The position numbers were made by a program, and so were the translations under genes. This document shows positions 9,099-20,136 of a stretch of DNA of 22,243 bases, one piece after another; position 1 is the first letter of the stretch; every line of letters begins with the position of its first letter. The notes below the pieces were generated by a model. The model made no database searches. It worked only from the letters and a program-made list of their open reading frames with translations, and was not told the origin of the DNA. Origin of the DNA: Funneliformis mosseae. Lineage: Eukaryota > Glomeromycota > Glomeromycetes > Glomerales > Glomeraceae. Location of the stretch: NCBI GenBank assembly GCA_910592005.1, contig CAJVPP010001160.1:1-22243 (forward strand). Direction: 5' to 3'.

Positions 9099-11247
9099 AA
9101 CTCATTCATTCCCAAGTTCGTCAAGTAGGATCCTCAATCTGTTTTGAGAGCATAAGCCTGAGTTGCCCTTCTTACTTGGTCATATTGTTTTATTTTGTGA
9201 TATATATATTTATCATTTTTTTTTTCTTTATTCTTTTTTTTTTTTTTTTTTTTTTTTTTTTGGCTGGGGTAGGACCCGAAATGTTTTGGTCAAAAGATTC
9301 CGCCAACTGACAGCAAATAAACAACATAACAAAACAAAGAACTAAATAGAAAGACCCTTGTACATTGAAGTAATCTAACTATTTAGTGCTCGAAAGTTGA
9401 TTGGTCGACTCGATGTATGTGTGATGTTATACATGTTATACAGGCTTTAACACTTACACGAAAGAAATAAAATCCAAAAGTTTGTCTTTTAAAGCAGCCG
9501 AAAAAAGAAACTTAAAATAAAATAAATTTCTTTTTCCACTCGTCGTTTTCAATTTCTTCGTTGACTGAAAAAAAAAAAAAAAATGAAATGAAAAAATCAC
9601 GCGATATAAATATAAATGTGTGTATGTGTATGTATCTCTATTTTCTGAGATTAAATTTTTTTTTTTTAAAAAAAAAATCAAACCAAAATTCGAATATTGG
9701 TTGATTTTATTTAAAAAAAAAAAAATTTTTTTTTTTTTTTTGTACAGAAGGGGGTAATCTGTGTTAACGCGATTTACAATGTGTTTACCTTTTTTTTTTT
9801 TTTTTTTTTTTTTTAGAAAAAGGGAAAAAAAAAAGGGTATTTGACAAAAAAATCGCGAGATTTTATTAAACTTTGGGAACGTATTTATAATTTAAATGAT
9901 TTACTTAATGATTGACCTTTACTTTACAAGTTAAAACACACAATAAATTATCACAAAACGACATATATATGCGTTATTCCGTGTGAATTATTGATTAAAC
10001 AATCTGATAAATAAATTGTTATAAATAAATTGTAAATAGAAATTTAAATCTAAATTAACCTGCTTTTTTGATCCTTTTTTTTGATTATAAGTAAGGGAGC
10101 AAATAAAAAAAAAAAAAACGCTGGAAAGGTATAATTAATTGTAAAGGAGGTAAGACTGTGTTGCGAATCCATAATAAACACAACAGATAATTTATTTATA
10201 AAATAAACAATTACTCAATTAGTGCATGATAATATTTATCACAGAATAAAAAAGGTTTTGCCGGATGAAATCAAGTATAGTAGATTTGTGATAAACTTTT
10301 TTTCTTCCATAAGGAAATGGGCGTACAATCTTTGGTTGAACTGTTACTTTGATCGAGATTTTTTTTTTTTTAATTTTATACAAAACCTGGATTGCAACTT
10401 GTGTTTTTTTCCTTGCATCCCTTACCACAATTATTCTTATGGGTAACCTATCATAAGTAAGTATCCTATCAGCACATGAAAAATCGTGTGTGAGTGGATT
10501 ACTTTATTAAAAAAAATGTACTCTCTCTTAAGAATGATGATGGTGGATGATGATGATAATGAAAAAAGAAAAAGGAAACCAAACCAAACCAAAACAAAAC
10601 AAAGAATTGAACCTTAAAAAAAAATAATAATAAATATGAAATAATGAATGTTTTTCATGATATTATTATGTTTACAATTTATGTGTGTGCAAATGAAAAA
10701 AAAAAAAAAAAAAAAGGTATTGTGATGAGGAAATCTAATTTTTTTTTTCATTCACATAAACGTGTAATTCAAAAATGGAAGCCAAGATTTTCTAATTTAA
10801 TTTTTTTTACGCCCATGGAATCATAAATGGTAAGATGAAAGAAGGCGCGTGAGTTCTATCGAATTTGGATGTTGGACTGACATTACTATAACACAATATA
10901 AATATTTACAATAATAACCTTGCGAAACTATTTGCAAATTTTTGTACCATATAAATAAATGCATGCATTCACTTTGGATTTTTAAAAAATGCATCTCTCA
11001 TGCTTAATCATTCAAATCAATTAAATAATTTCTGCATGGTACATGTGCGATGCTTTCTTGTTCATCCAGCTTCTATGGGAGAGTTGAGTTGTAAGTGAAC
11101 CTTTTTTTTTATTTTATTTATTTATTTATTTTTTTTTAAACTCGTTTTCATGTTTTCATGACACAAAAATTTTGGAAGTACGGAACTCGAAATAAATTTG
11201 TCTTTACACAAGGATTTTCAATGCATCAATGAAAAGCCTAACTAGAC

Positions 11248-11305
11248 AAACTCAATCTAAAATAGAAACTTTAATCAACACTAAATCAGTATTTTGATCT
11301 CACAG
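11248..11305 (+). repeat. Copy 1 of a ~60-bp element shared with 19668-19713
   Basis: AAACTCAATCTAAA at 11248-11261 and TTTGATCTCACAG at 11293-11305 recur in the same order and orientation at 19668-19681 and 19701-19713. The segment between them is longer here (31 against 19 bases) but also shares a CTAAA-ATCA stretch. Confidence 0.5.
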
Positions 11306-12679
11306 CATCACCCCTAATTGACACCATGTGTGTGACTTTGCAGCAGACAAACAACGAAAACTCGATCCTAACATCCCACAAGAATTCGATCGTATCCATC
11401 GTTGATTTTGTTGATCTCAATCATACTGATTTGGAAATAAAAGTGATGAACGGGTGACGCTTGAAAGGATGTGACTATTAGGAGTATGTGATCCTTACCG
11501 TGAGCTTCCTTGGTGACCGGAACAATTTCCTCAAAACCATATCTCACGTACATTTCCGAAAATCTTCATTAAGATTACGAAAAGATGAAATATAAAATAT
11601 TATTTTAATAACTTTATTGCTTAACATGAGATTGAACACAAATGACACTTTAAAGGAACCCATTAAGAAGGTATCCTGTGGGGGAAAATATGTCAGTACT
11701 TGGATGGGCGAAATCGCAAGACAATATGAAAATTACAATCGAATGAAGTTATTATGTAAACCCATTTGAGAGCACAGATAACGAAATTCATGCGAGAATG
11801 CTTTGACAGTAAATCTTGCCTGACTACGCAAAAAATGATCAACAAATTTCCTTGATATATTATATTTTTTTTTTTTTTCTCTGCAGATTCTATTGTGTTC
11901 ATTTTTATCAAAAAAAAAAAAAAAAAGAAAAAAGAGATTATCTAAATAGTATCTAAGATTATGATAAGTGGATCATTGTTTTCCGGTTCCTTTGTATTTA
12001 TTTATGTATTTATTTATTTTTATTCTCTTTTTTTATTTTTTTTTGTTATAATCTTTTTTAAACATAAAGCAATTTCCATTTTGGTTTCGTTTACATTATG
12101 ATCTTATTTATGTTGATTATGTTGATTCGATTGGCGAAAATCGCAGATCCACTTTTGGGAAAGTAACCCGAAAAGTCTTGAACTCGTTATCACGTGAATA
12201 TTTGATCGGTTGCATCGTGTGCCATCATCATTTACAGATCTACCTATCTGCGGCTCTTATCCTTTGTTACAATACATATATATATTTATATACGAAATGA
12301 TTCATTGGAAAACTTTGTTAAAAGTTTTTTTTTTTTTTATTTTCTTGCATAATATTTTCGTAAGAATCCCAGCCGAAAAGAATATTATAATAATATTTAT
12401 TGTTTTCATTATCTTTCAAAAGTAAATGAATCAACTAATTAGGAAGGTCATTGTGTTATTTTTTTTTTTTTTTTTTTTTTTTAACAAAAAGAAGAAAGAA
12501 GGTCCTTTTTAGATTTTTTTATGCAAATATTTACCCAATACCCAATATTTTTGTTTATGTTGCACGAAACTTTCCTGATGCAGGCGCAGTGGCTGCGCAT
12601 CTTCCGATCGTTTTGATACGCCATTTTTCTCAAGCTGAATTGATCCTTAAGATAAATAATTTCCATATATCGTTGTTAC

Positions 12680-12751
12680 GGTTGCGTGGTGTAATGGTTA
12701 GCACCCAAGACTCTGAATCTTGTGATCCGAGTTCGAATCTCGGCGCGACCT
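12680..12751 (+). tRNA. tRNA-Gln (anticodon CUG)
   Basis: A 72-nt intronless tRNA. The acceptor stem GGTTGCG pairs with CGCGACC (one T-G pair), the anticodon stem CAAGA pairs with TCTTG around the loop CTCTGAA, giving anticodon CUG for CAG codons. The T arm is CCGAG-TTCGAAT-CTCGG and the discriminator is T, as in eukaryotic tRNA-Gln. CCA is not encoded. A T-rich stop (TTTTCTTT) begins at 12751. It lies about 400 bp upstream of the malate dehydrogenase start on the same strand. Both GATA genes are rich in glutamine codons, mostly CAA in the right paralog. Confidence 0.95.
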
Positions 12752-12754
12752 TTT

Positions 12755-13154
12755 CTTTATTGAATATTATGCCGTCACCTGAATTGACGTATTTTTTTTT
12801 TTTCCCCTTCCAGAAAAAAAAATTTTTTTTTTTGATCTTGATCTTTTTTACAAGAGTCGCATTGATTTTACTAAGAATGAATGCTTTTTTTAGAAGCGAT
12901 GTGAACAACTCCTTGATAATCAACGCTGTGTGATGCATGTCTGAACTTTCATTGGGCGGTCTTGAAAAATTTTTCAGAAAAATTACGTAATTATAAATTC
13001 ATCATACTTTGTGGTTAATTACAATCCAATCATAAGAACCAATCTATTATTAGATTAAACTTCTTTGTCCCAGATCTCAACTCAATTCTCTATTCCTTCA
13101 CCTCCTTTATACCCTTCACCTTAACACGACACGAAACTCTTAATACGGTCAAAT
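12755..13154 (+). promoter_or_regulatory. Upstream region and 5' UTR of malate dehydrogenase
   Basis: About 400 bp separate tRNA-Gln from the MDH start. The last 90 bases before the ATG are C/T-rich with few purines (13061-13125), as is common around fungal housekeeping gene transcription starts. No TATA box or clear activator site was identified. Confidence 0.4.
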
Positions 13155-14695
13155 ATGTTCACCTCCAAGCTCGTTAATGTCGTTGTGTCTAAACGAGCCT
13201 TTTCTTCTTCGGCGGCTAACGCTGCGAAGGTGGCAGTTCTCGGTGCCGCCGGTGGTATTGGACAGCCACTCTCGCTGCTACTTAAGCACAACGAGTTGAT
13301 ATCACACTTATCACTCTTTGACATTGTGAATACGCCTGGAGTGGCCGCTGACATAAGTCACATTAACACCGCAAGCAAGGTTTCCATTTTTATATTTTAG
13401 TCTGTGTTTATAAAAAAAAAAAAAAAAAGAACCGATTCCCTTGATGGTTTCCCAAATCATTCATCATCATCATCTTTATCAAAGGTCACGGGTTACGTTC
13501 CTGAAAATGATGGGCTCAAGTTGGCTCTAACTGATGCCGATGTCATCGTCATTCCGGCTGGCGTTCCTCGAAAACCGGGTATGTCCCGTGATGATTTGTT
13601 CAATGTACGTTGGTTGCTGTTTACTTTTTGATCGTAAAGTTAAATCGATTCTTTTTGATTCTTTTTTTTTTTTTAAAAAATATATATATATATATATATA
13701 TATGTATTTATTATCAATTGAAATCATTTAATATAATCAGACTAATGCTGGGATCGTAAGGGATTTGGCCACTGCCGCCGCACAGTGAGTATATTAACAG
13801 ATCAAAGGAGATTGAACTTAAATGAATGCGACATTTCTAAACATCTTCTCTTTACACGATTTAAAGATATGCGCCAAACGCATTTTTAGCCGTCATCTCC
13901 AACCCCGTTAACTCAACGGTGGCAATTGTATCAGAAGTGTTCAAGAAATTCGGTATTTATGACCCACGAAGGTGAGAATCAATTAGAAGATCGTTTATTC
14001 TTTCTTCTTAGCAACCGAACGTTTCAAGAAAAAATCTCTCAGAACTTTGAAAGGAAAAAATTAAAAAATAATTGATTGATAGAATATTCGGGGTGACGAC
14101 TCTTGATATCGTACGCGCTTCTCGCTTTGTTTCAGAGCTCAAGGGTACCAATCCTAAAGATGAGAAGATTACGGTTGTTGGTGGACATTCCGGCGTGACC
14201 ATCATCCCTCTCCTCTCACAGTCTGGTCACACTTTCACCGATGAAGAATTGAAGGCGTTGACGCATAGAATACAATTTGGTGGTGATGAAGTGGTCAAAG
14301 CCAAGGCTGGTAAATATCTGAAGAAAAAGAGAAGGAAAAGGAAATGCTATTATATATCTTTTTTTTTTTTTTTTACTTATTCGTTTATCTGATAAAAAGG
14401 TACCGGATCAGCAACGCTTTCTATGGCCTACGCCGCAAATCGTTTCACCGGCTCCTTGCTTCGTGCCATAGTTAAGGGAGAAAAGGGTGTTATTGAGCCA
14501 TCTTATGTGAAATCCGATTTATTCAAATCAGATGGTATTGAATATTTCGCGTCCAATGTCGAATTAAGTTCCGAAGGTGTTGGTAAAGTTCATTCATTGG
14601 GAAAACTTAGTGCTTATGAAAAAGAACTTTTATCCGCAGCTTTACCTGAACTTAAGAAAAACATTACCAAAGGAGCTGATTTCGCAAACAATTAA
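13155..14695 (+). CDS. MDH1: Malate dehydrogenase, mitochondrial
   Basis: Six exons give 338 residues, the usual length for the mitochondrial enzyme: 13155-13379, 13485-13604, 13741-13784, 13867-13971, 14083-14309, 14400-14695. The enzyme interconverts malate and oxaloacetate with NAD in the citric acid cycle of the matrix. Residues 1-24 form a basic, Ser/Ala-rich presequence (SKRAFSSSA). The NAD-binding glycine loop is GAAGGIG at 30-36. Substrate-binding Arg104 and Arg110 lie in [14 protein letters not shown], the catalytic pair is Asp173 (LDIVRASRF) and His200 (VGGHSGVTI). No PTS1 tripeptide ends the protein (it ends in ANN), so it is not peroxisomal. All introns are GT-AG, 82-136 nt; the first has the unusual donor GTTTCC, and intron 2 contains a TA dinucleotide repeat. 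Retaining intron 1 would stop translation at 13398. Intact, with every expected active-site residue present. Confidence 0.97.
13681..13703. repeat. (TA)n microsatellite in MDH intron 2
   Basis: About 11.5 TA units sit within the second intron of the malate dehydrogenase gene, flanked on the left by T12 and A6 runs. Likely length-variable between isolates. Confidence 0.85.
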
Positions 14696-14753
14696 TTAGG
14701 CTGAGAGAATCTTTTGCATATCGTAAAAAGGAATTGGTTGCCAATTTGTATAA

Positions 14754-14759
14754 AATAAA
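14754..14759 (+). terminator. Candidate poly(A) signal of malate dehydrogenase
   Basis: AATAAA lies 59 nt past the stop codon, in an A-rich context (TATAAAATAAAATTTT). Confidence 0.5.
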
Positions 14760-16237
14760 ATTTTTGATAATGCTAGTAGAAATTACAACCCTGGTAAACG
14801 TTGATTGTTACACGTGATTTGGTCGAAATCTAAGTTAATAATAAATAATAAAGTTTAAACTTAAATTTAAAGTAAGCACTTATTAATCACATCTAATGAT
14901 GATTCACAATAATCACATACAAGAATGAAATCACACATGACTTTATTATTGACCTTACCAAATTGATTTATATTAAAAATAAATCGACAATGTATTCAAA
15001 ATGAATCTATTGTTTGTATGAAAGAAACTACGCATTCCCAAACATTAACTAAATGAAATCGTTTTACGTAACGAATTTCCCACAAAAGCCACGCGATTAG
15101 ATACTTTTCTGAAACAACAAAAAAAACCATTTTAACAATCGAGATCGACGGTTCTAAAACGCGTGCTTATTAGCCTAAATTATATTTGTTATTAAATACT
15201 TTTTATCGTTAGACCAATATTATGGGTCTTTGTTCTTCTTATCGATATCACCATTATCATCCTCGATACAATCGTGATAAAAATCGGGTGCAAATATCAG
15301 ATTTCATATGTTTTTAATGTGTGAGGGAAAAAAGATAATATAAAAAAAAAAGAAATTATTCATTGAAACCATGCGAAGGGTGAATGATCGACGATTAAAA
15401 GAACAATTACACATGTCAAGAACAGGTAATTTTTTTTTTTTTTTTTTAAGATTTCATTCACTTTATTTGTTTAATCTTAAATCATGATAGAATAGCTGTC
15501 AATTGATGTAATTGGAATTGTCAAAAAAAAAAAATTTACGGCGAAATCGGATGGTTCTTATCTTGAATAAGTTGGTTAATGGGAACCCTTACATTATCGA
15601 ACCACGCGATCTTTTTGGGAGAGAGGAAAAAAAAAAAAAAAAAAAAATGAAAGGAGTCATATGAAACGAAAACAATGCGATTAAAGGATCATATTATGAC
15701 ATATCGAACCAAAACAAGAAAATCAAGTGACAGGTAATTGTCATTTGTATTCATAAACAGATTTTTATAATAAGAATGTGCATGTATGCCATTTAAAGTT
15801 AAGATGTTTTGCATATTTTTTTTTTTTTTTTTTTTTTTCAAAAGCGCACGCGATCGTGATTTCTGAATTTTCGAGAATTCTGCCGAACGGCTTCTTATAT
15901 CCCATGCATAAATCATCACATCATATATCGTAATTGAACAAAACGCCCATTCAATCGTATTGTTATCACGTGATCAACCCCAAAAATAAGATCTTCCTAA
16001 TTCCTTTCACGAGGGCTAATTTTTTTTTTTTTTTTTTTGACATTGCTAAGCATGATTCACACAATCGAAACAATTTTATTCTTTCTTACTACACCCTTAT
16101 CTAATTGTCAATTAAAAAGCAAAATAAATGGAATCTTACACAACATTCATTAAAGGAAATTTATACACTCACAACAAATATGATCAATAAAGAAAAATTA
16201 AAAAAACAACGAAAACTTAAAATCCAAATAGAGATTT

Positions 16238-16429
16238 ATGGATGCAATTGAAAAATTCGTCACTTCGCCCTTTGTTACCTTTGAGGAAAAAAAAAAAAAA
16301 TTTTTAATTTTTTTTCTTTTTTCTTACCATATGCATCAACAGCTCAAGGTTTTGACGTATGATAATCAAAACCTTAATGTCGTTGATGTCCAATCGTTTC
16401 GAGATTTCAAATCAGGCAAGCATGAATGA
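16238..16429 (+). CDS. Possible small protein, unknown
   Basis: An ATG at 16238 opens 63 codons. The N-terminal 16 and the C-terminal 28 residues have protein-like composition, but the middle is translated from an A13 and a T-rich run, giving Lys- and Phe-rich sequence. A GTTACC donor and a CAACAG acceptor flank the low-complexity middle and would join the two good parts in frame. No family is recognised. Weak. Confidence 0.15.
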   Translation: MDAIEKFVTSPFVTFEEKKKKFLIFFLFSYHMHQQLKVLTYDNQNLNVVDVQSFRDFKSGKHE

Positions 16430-16558
16430 AATACTTGATCAAATCACTACGAATTTATCACGCATTACAAATTATCAAATGATATATGCTCCCTGATTTG
16501 TCAAAAGAATTATTAATTCCTTGGTGGCACCATCTCGAATGCGGTCCCACCGTAAATA

Positions 16559-16834
16559 ATGCTGCGCCAAGCAATTCGAAGTAAACAAAAAAAAAAAAAA
16601 TTACCAACAATTTTTAACGATGAATTATTTAATTTTATTGGTATCACGATCACAATCTTTTTGGTAGGAATTATAATCAGTCAATTTACCGTTGTTCCCG
16701 TTAAAAAAAAAAAAAAAAGGTACAAGTCCTCGAAGCACGGTAATCATCATGTCAAATCTCTCAACACGAATCAAATCGGTCATGTCTGTTTTTATTTGAT
16801 ACGACTATTTGTTTACGCTATAACGCTTAATTAA
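16559..16834 (+). CDS. Possible small membrane protein, unknown
   Basis: 91 codons from ATG at 16559 to TAA. The product is basic (MLRQAIRSKQ start), with one strongly hydrophobic segment at about residues 26-45, then a Lys run from an A15 tract and a basic tail. One span flanked by Lys-rich ends could be a real tail or signal anchor, but both Lys stretches come from A runs common in this region, so chance is a serious alternative. No family is recognised. Confidence 0.2.
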   Translation: MLRQAIRSKQKKKKLPTIFNDELFNFIGITITIFLVGIIISQFTVVPVKKKKKRYKSSKHGNHHVKSLNTNQIGHVCFYLIRLFVYAITLN

Positions 16835-17094
16835 TTAATCTATGAATTCATTAAAAATTTTCCGGGTTTATGAACCTATGATGTGCGTGATGTTGTATCT
16901 GTTTTACTTTTTATATATATATATATATTATTTCCCTTTGTTATTTAATTTGCGTGTACGATTTAAAACGGATGAGGACGATTAAAAATAAATTGTTGAT
17001 TTTGATTGGTGAGACAATCAACGTTAATTTATTTTGTTTCTTGTTAAGATCCCTTCTGCCTGAATGAAAACGACGTTATGTACACACGATAATA

Positions 17095-17220
17095 CTAAAC
17101 ATTTAAATTTGCAATACATCTTGTGTAAAATAAAATAATAAAACAAAAACAAACAAAGATAAGTTTCCACCCTTCCTTGTGCATCTCGTCTAGATCCTTT
17201 TGAAATGCACCCCAAATCAT
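17095..17220 (-). CDS. Possible 41-residue peptide with C-terminal hydrophobic segment
   Basis: An ATG at 17220 on the minus strand opens 41 codons. Residues 1-20 are charged and helix-like (QKDLDEMHKEGWKL) and residues 20-37 are hydrophobic, an arrangement seen in small tail-anchored proteins. The overlapping longer frame 17024-17254 on the same strand is an alternative. No family is recognised. Confidence 0.15.
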   Translation of the reverse strand: MIWGAFQKDLDEMHKEGWKLIFVCFCFIILFYTRCIANLNV

Positions 17221-17718
17221 TTAAATTTATGTGCATACGATGAGCGCCTAACATTAATTTGTTAACAATCCACTCCGAAGGTTTTACGTGAAAAAATTTT
17301 AATTAATTGATCAGGCACATTATCGGATCATACGGTACGGTGTCACCGAATATTTATTTGCAAGGAGTGGTTTCCATCGAAAATTCCGCATTTTTTTTGC
17401 GCATAACGCGTGAGAAAATCGAGAGAAATTTGGAAAATCCCATCAATTTCTTTTTTAGAAGATAGCATTAGACCGACCGACCGAATTTGTTTGATTTTCC
17501 TTGATTTCTGGTTCACCCATCGAAATTTATTTAGATGTACGATAAAAGATAACCTTTATTTAGTGCGTTAAAAGATTCGATAAGAGAACTTGGACACAAT
17601 CTAATGCAAACATAGAAGCTGGTAGAATTTCCATTTACGGAATGAGAAACGCCAATTGATACTACTCATCTTTACATGTTGAACATTAATTAAAATCAGC
17701 GTTTATTTATCGTTACAA

Positions 17719-17735
17719 GGGGGCGGGGGGGGGGG
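17719..17735 (+). other. G-rich run, possible quadruplex
   Basis: Sixteen G and one C (G5-C-G11) in an otherwise A/T-rich intergenic region. The tract can be divided into four runs of three G with single-base loops, so an intramolecular quadruplex is possible on the plus strand. Confidence 0.5.
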
Positions 17736-19667
17736 TAAGGCTTTTTCTTGGGACGTTACGAAAGTTACAACAAACATTGAATTTCAAAAAAAAATGTTGT
17801 ACTTTTAAAATGTAATTTTTAATTTTAAACGTTTTGTCATATCTTACCCTTCCTTTTTTTTTAATGGGAATCATCACGCGTTCGATAAGACCCGACGTTC
17901 CCGGTTCGTTTTTAACGACGACGTCACTTAACCAACGATTTTCAAAAAATCGAAAAATAATAAAAAAAAATAAATTTGCACACTAACCGAAAGGAGATGC
18001 CAATTAAGGTAAATCGTGCCCTTATCAGAAGTGGTCTTATCGTATCCAATACATTACAATTCATGAAAATTTAGCAGATAAAAGAAAAAATTTACTAATT
18101 TGGGTAAACGCAATTTTGAGGTCCACGAATGAAATTTCATCATACATTCTTTTGATAAGCATAATTACGTTATTTATTGACACTAAATGTTCTCATTACC
18201 GACTGTAATTTGGTGAGATGATAATACAATAACCTTTTAATATTGTTAATTAACTTCAATAATTCTTGTTAGAGATCAATACGAATCACAAGGTTACACC
18301 AAAGCTCAGTTTGCTCACCTTTTTGGTCTAATGCATTCAAGACGTAACCTTTTGAACTATGGAGTAACCTAAAAAGCGAAAGATGATGATATTTTTGAAA
18401 AACCATTAATAAAAGGTGTTTGTTCAACAGCCGATACCGATAAACTTAATTGATAGAACAGTAGATTGGGTACAAGATTGTGTTACCGATTAATAATCTC
18501 TTAAAATATCTGGAAGATTAAAGGTGTTACATCCGATAATATTACGTGCTTCCTCACATGATTGTTTTAGATTAACTAATATGGTAATGGTCTGTAACAA
18601 ATTTTCTTTGGGCACTCCGAGAGATAATTATAATTTCGAAAGATAAAAAAATAAATTTGCAAACCATTTTTAAGGTTGATGATAAAACAAGGAGAACAAT
18701 GAACCTGACGATTATGAGCATTGTAAACATTTGTGTTAAGGAATGTATTCCCTTGTTCTCGGTCATTATGTCATTGAAGACATAAACCTTTTCAATCATT
18801 ATAATCGATAGTCAAAAAGGCAAAAAAGAAATTGAAAGAAAAAGCTTTTTTAAACGTTCTGTTTATCGCACTCCATTACCAAAAATGGATGATAAGAGAG
18901 AATTTTTGTTATTTTTACCTTTCAAAAAGTGGGCAAGCGAAATCGAAACTAATCGTAACCTTACATATTTTTTTAAAAAAGCACAATGATATAATGACAA
19001 TAAGGAATTAAGATTCCGCCATAAATTTTTACAATAAGTAACTTTTTATAAATCGTTTGGGTTCAAAGGTTAAAATTATGCATGATGGATGATCATTAAA
19101 TGCCAAGTGAAGTAGCAGTTTGGTAGATCACGAGTTATTTTCGCTCAACAGAAGATTAGATTACCATTTTTGACAGGTGTGTTTCAATTTAATAAATCAT
19201 AAACAAAAAGAACTAAACTATTTTTAGAATAAAATGAAGAAAATGATGATAGAATATAAAAAATGTGGTGAAATATTAGCATGTAGATCAGACAGTATGT
19301 ATGAACATTACTATAAAAGATGAGGGAAGAAAGTTTAACTACGTGGTATTAAATGATTCAAGCAATAACAAATACTTTCCACTCCTGTTCCTCTGAAGAT
19401 CCATTGCTCAGTTTTAAATAATCGGGCATCACCAGATCTTGATCTTGATATGACAATTATTACCCTTTGACCATATTAATAAATTATTACTAGAAATATT
19501 CGAATCATCACATAATCATGGTTACATTTATACATATTTGTGTGTACCCGCACGTACTTCTGAGTCTAGAACTTCATATTTTATATTAGCAAAAATGCCT
19601 CTCTTTTTTTTTTTTTTTTTTTTTTTTTTCTCTTTAAATTAGGATTTGCTTTGCATGACAACAGCCA

Positions 19668-19713
19668 AAACTCAATCTAAATACTATCTAAAATCAATTA
19701 TTTGATCTCACAG
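19668..19713 (+). repeat. Copy 2 of the element shared with 11248-11305
   Basis: It contains AAACTCAATCTAAA (19668-19681) and TTTGATCTCACAG (19701-19713) and lies 424-469 bp upstream of the right GATA start codon, on the coding strand. The TGATCT core is notable because some loop-18 fungal GATA fingers favour GATC-containing sites (family knowledge; not tested for this protein). Confidence 0.5.
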
Positions 19714-20136
19714 AAATCAATAAAAATCGCGTGTTTATCCACTAAACTTGCACAATTGCCTCAAATTGTATTTTTACATTATTTTACATATATTCAAACC
19801 TCTTTTTCTCCACTTCCTTTTTCTCTTTTTTTTTTTCTTTTTTTCCCATCAAACCGAAAAAAAAAAATTTTGTTTTTAATTTTGAAAACTCCTTTCACTA
19901 CTTTTATATATTCCTTATAAACAAAAAAAGTTTTTCTCTTTTTTTTTTTTTTTTATAAAATAAAAGGAAAAAAGAAAAAAAAAAAAAAAAAACGAAAAAA
20001 AAAAATTATCCACATTAAAAAGAAGGTAAATATATACGAGAAAATAAAATTATTAAAAATAAAAACCTTTTAAAATTAGTTAGTTATATATCTTAACTTT
20101 TCCTCGTCAAAAAAGTCAACTTGAAAAAAAAAAAAA

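Larger units (their letters stand above)
8784..12679. other. Large A/T-rich intergenic region upstream of the left GATA gene
   Basis: There are about 3.9 kb without a recognised gene. It includes T28 at 9234-9261, T25 at 9790-9814 and T24 at 12459-12482. The segment 11.3-11.6 kb is less A/T-rich and has, on the minus strand, an ATG at 11553 followed by 19 codons to a G|GTAAGG donor, but no in-frame continuation was found that I trust. On the plus strand a stop-free stretch of roughly 80 codons without an ATG ends near 12300. Neither matches a family I know. Part of the region next to 8784 must be promoter and 5' UTR of the GATA gene. Confidence 0.5.
14760..20136. other. Large intergenic region upstream of the right GATA gene
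   Basis: About 5.4 kb without a recognised gene. It contains many A or T runs (for example A at 15629-15647 and T26 at 19604-19629), a TA repeat at 16912-16929, a 17-base G-rich run at 17719-17735 and scattered short open frames. Coding-like pieces that I could not assemble occur on the plus strand at about 18270-18370 and 18415-18650 (the latter broken by TAATAA at about 18490) and about 18775-18990, and on the minus strand at about 15225-15310. The last few hundred bases must include the promoter and 5' UTR of the GATA gene. Confidence 0.5.

Noticed and set aside
11368..11553. 61-codon minus-strand frame as a complete gene
   Set aside because: Only the first 19 codons look coding. The remainder reads through a GTAAGG donor, and no acceptor restored a convincing frame.
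12451..12933. 160-codon plus-strand frame and its 102-codon antisense partner
   Set aside because: They run through a T24 tract and through the tRNA-Gln gene; the Phe runs and tRNA sequence explain the open frames.
13121..13354. 77-codon minus-strand frame across MDH exon 1
   Set aside because: It is antisense to the conserved NAD-binding exon and has no family resemblance.
16559..16834. NDUFA4 because the peptide begins MLRQ
   Set aside because: Only the first four residues resemble the MLRQ name-giving start; the rest, including the placement of the hydrophobic span and Lys runs, does not match.
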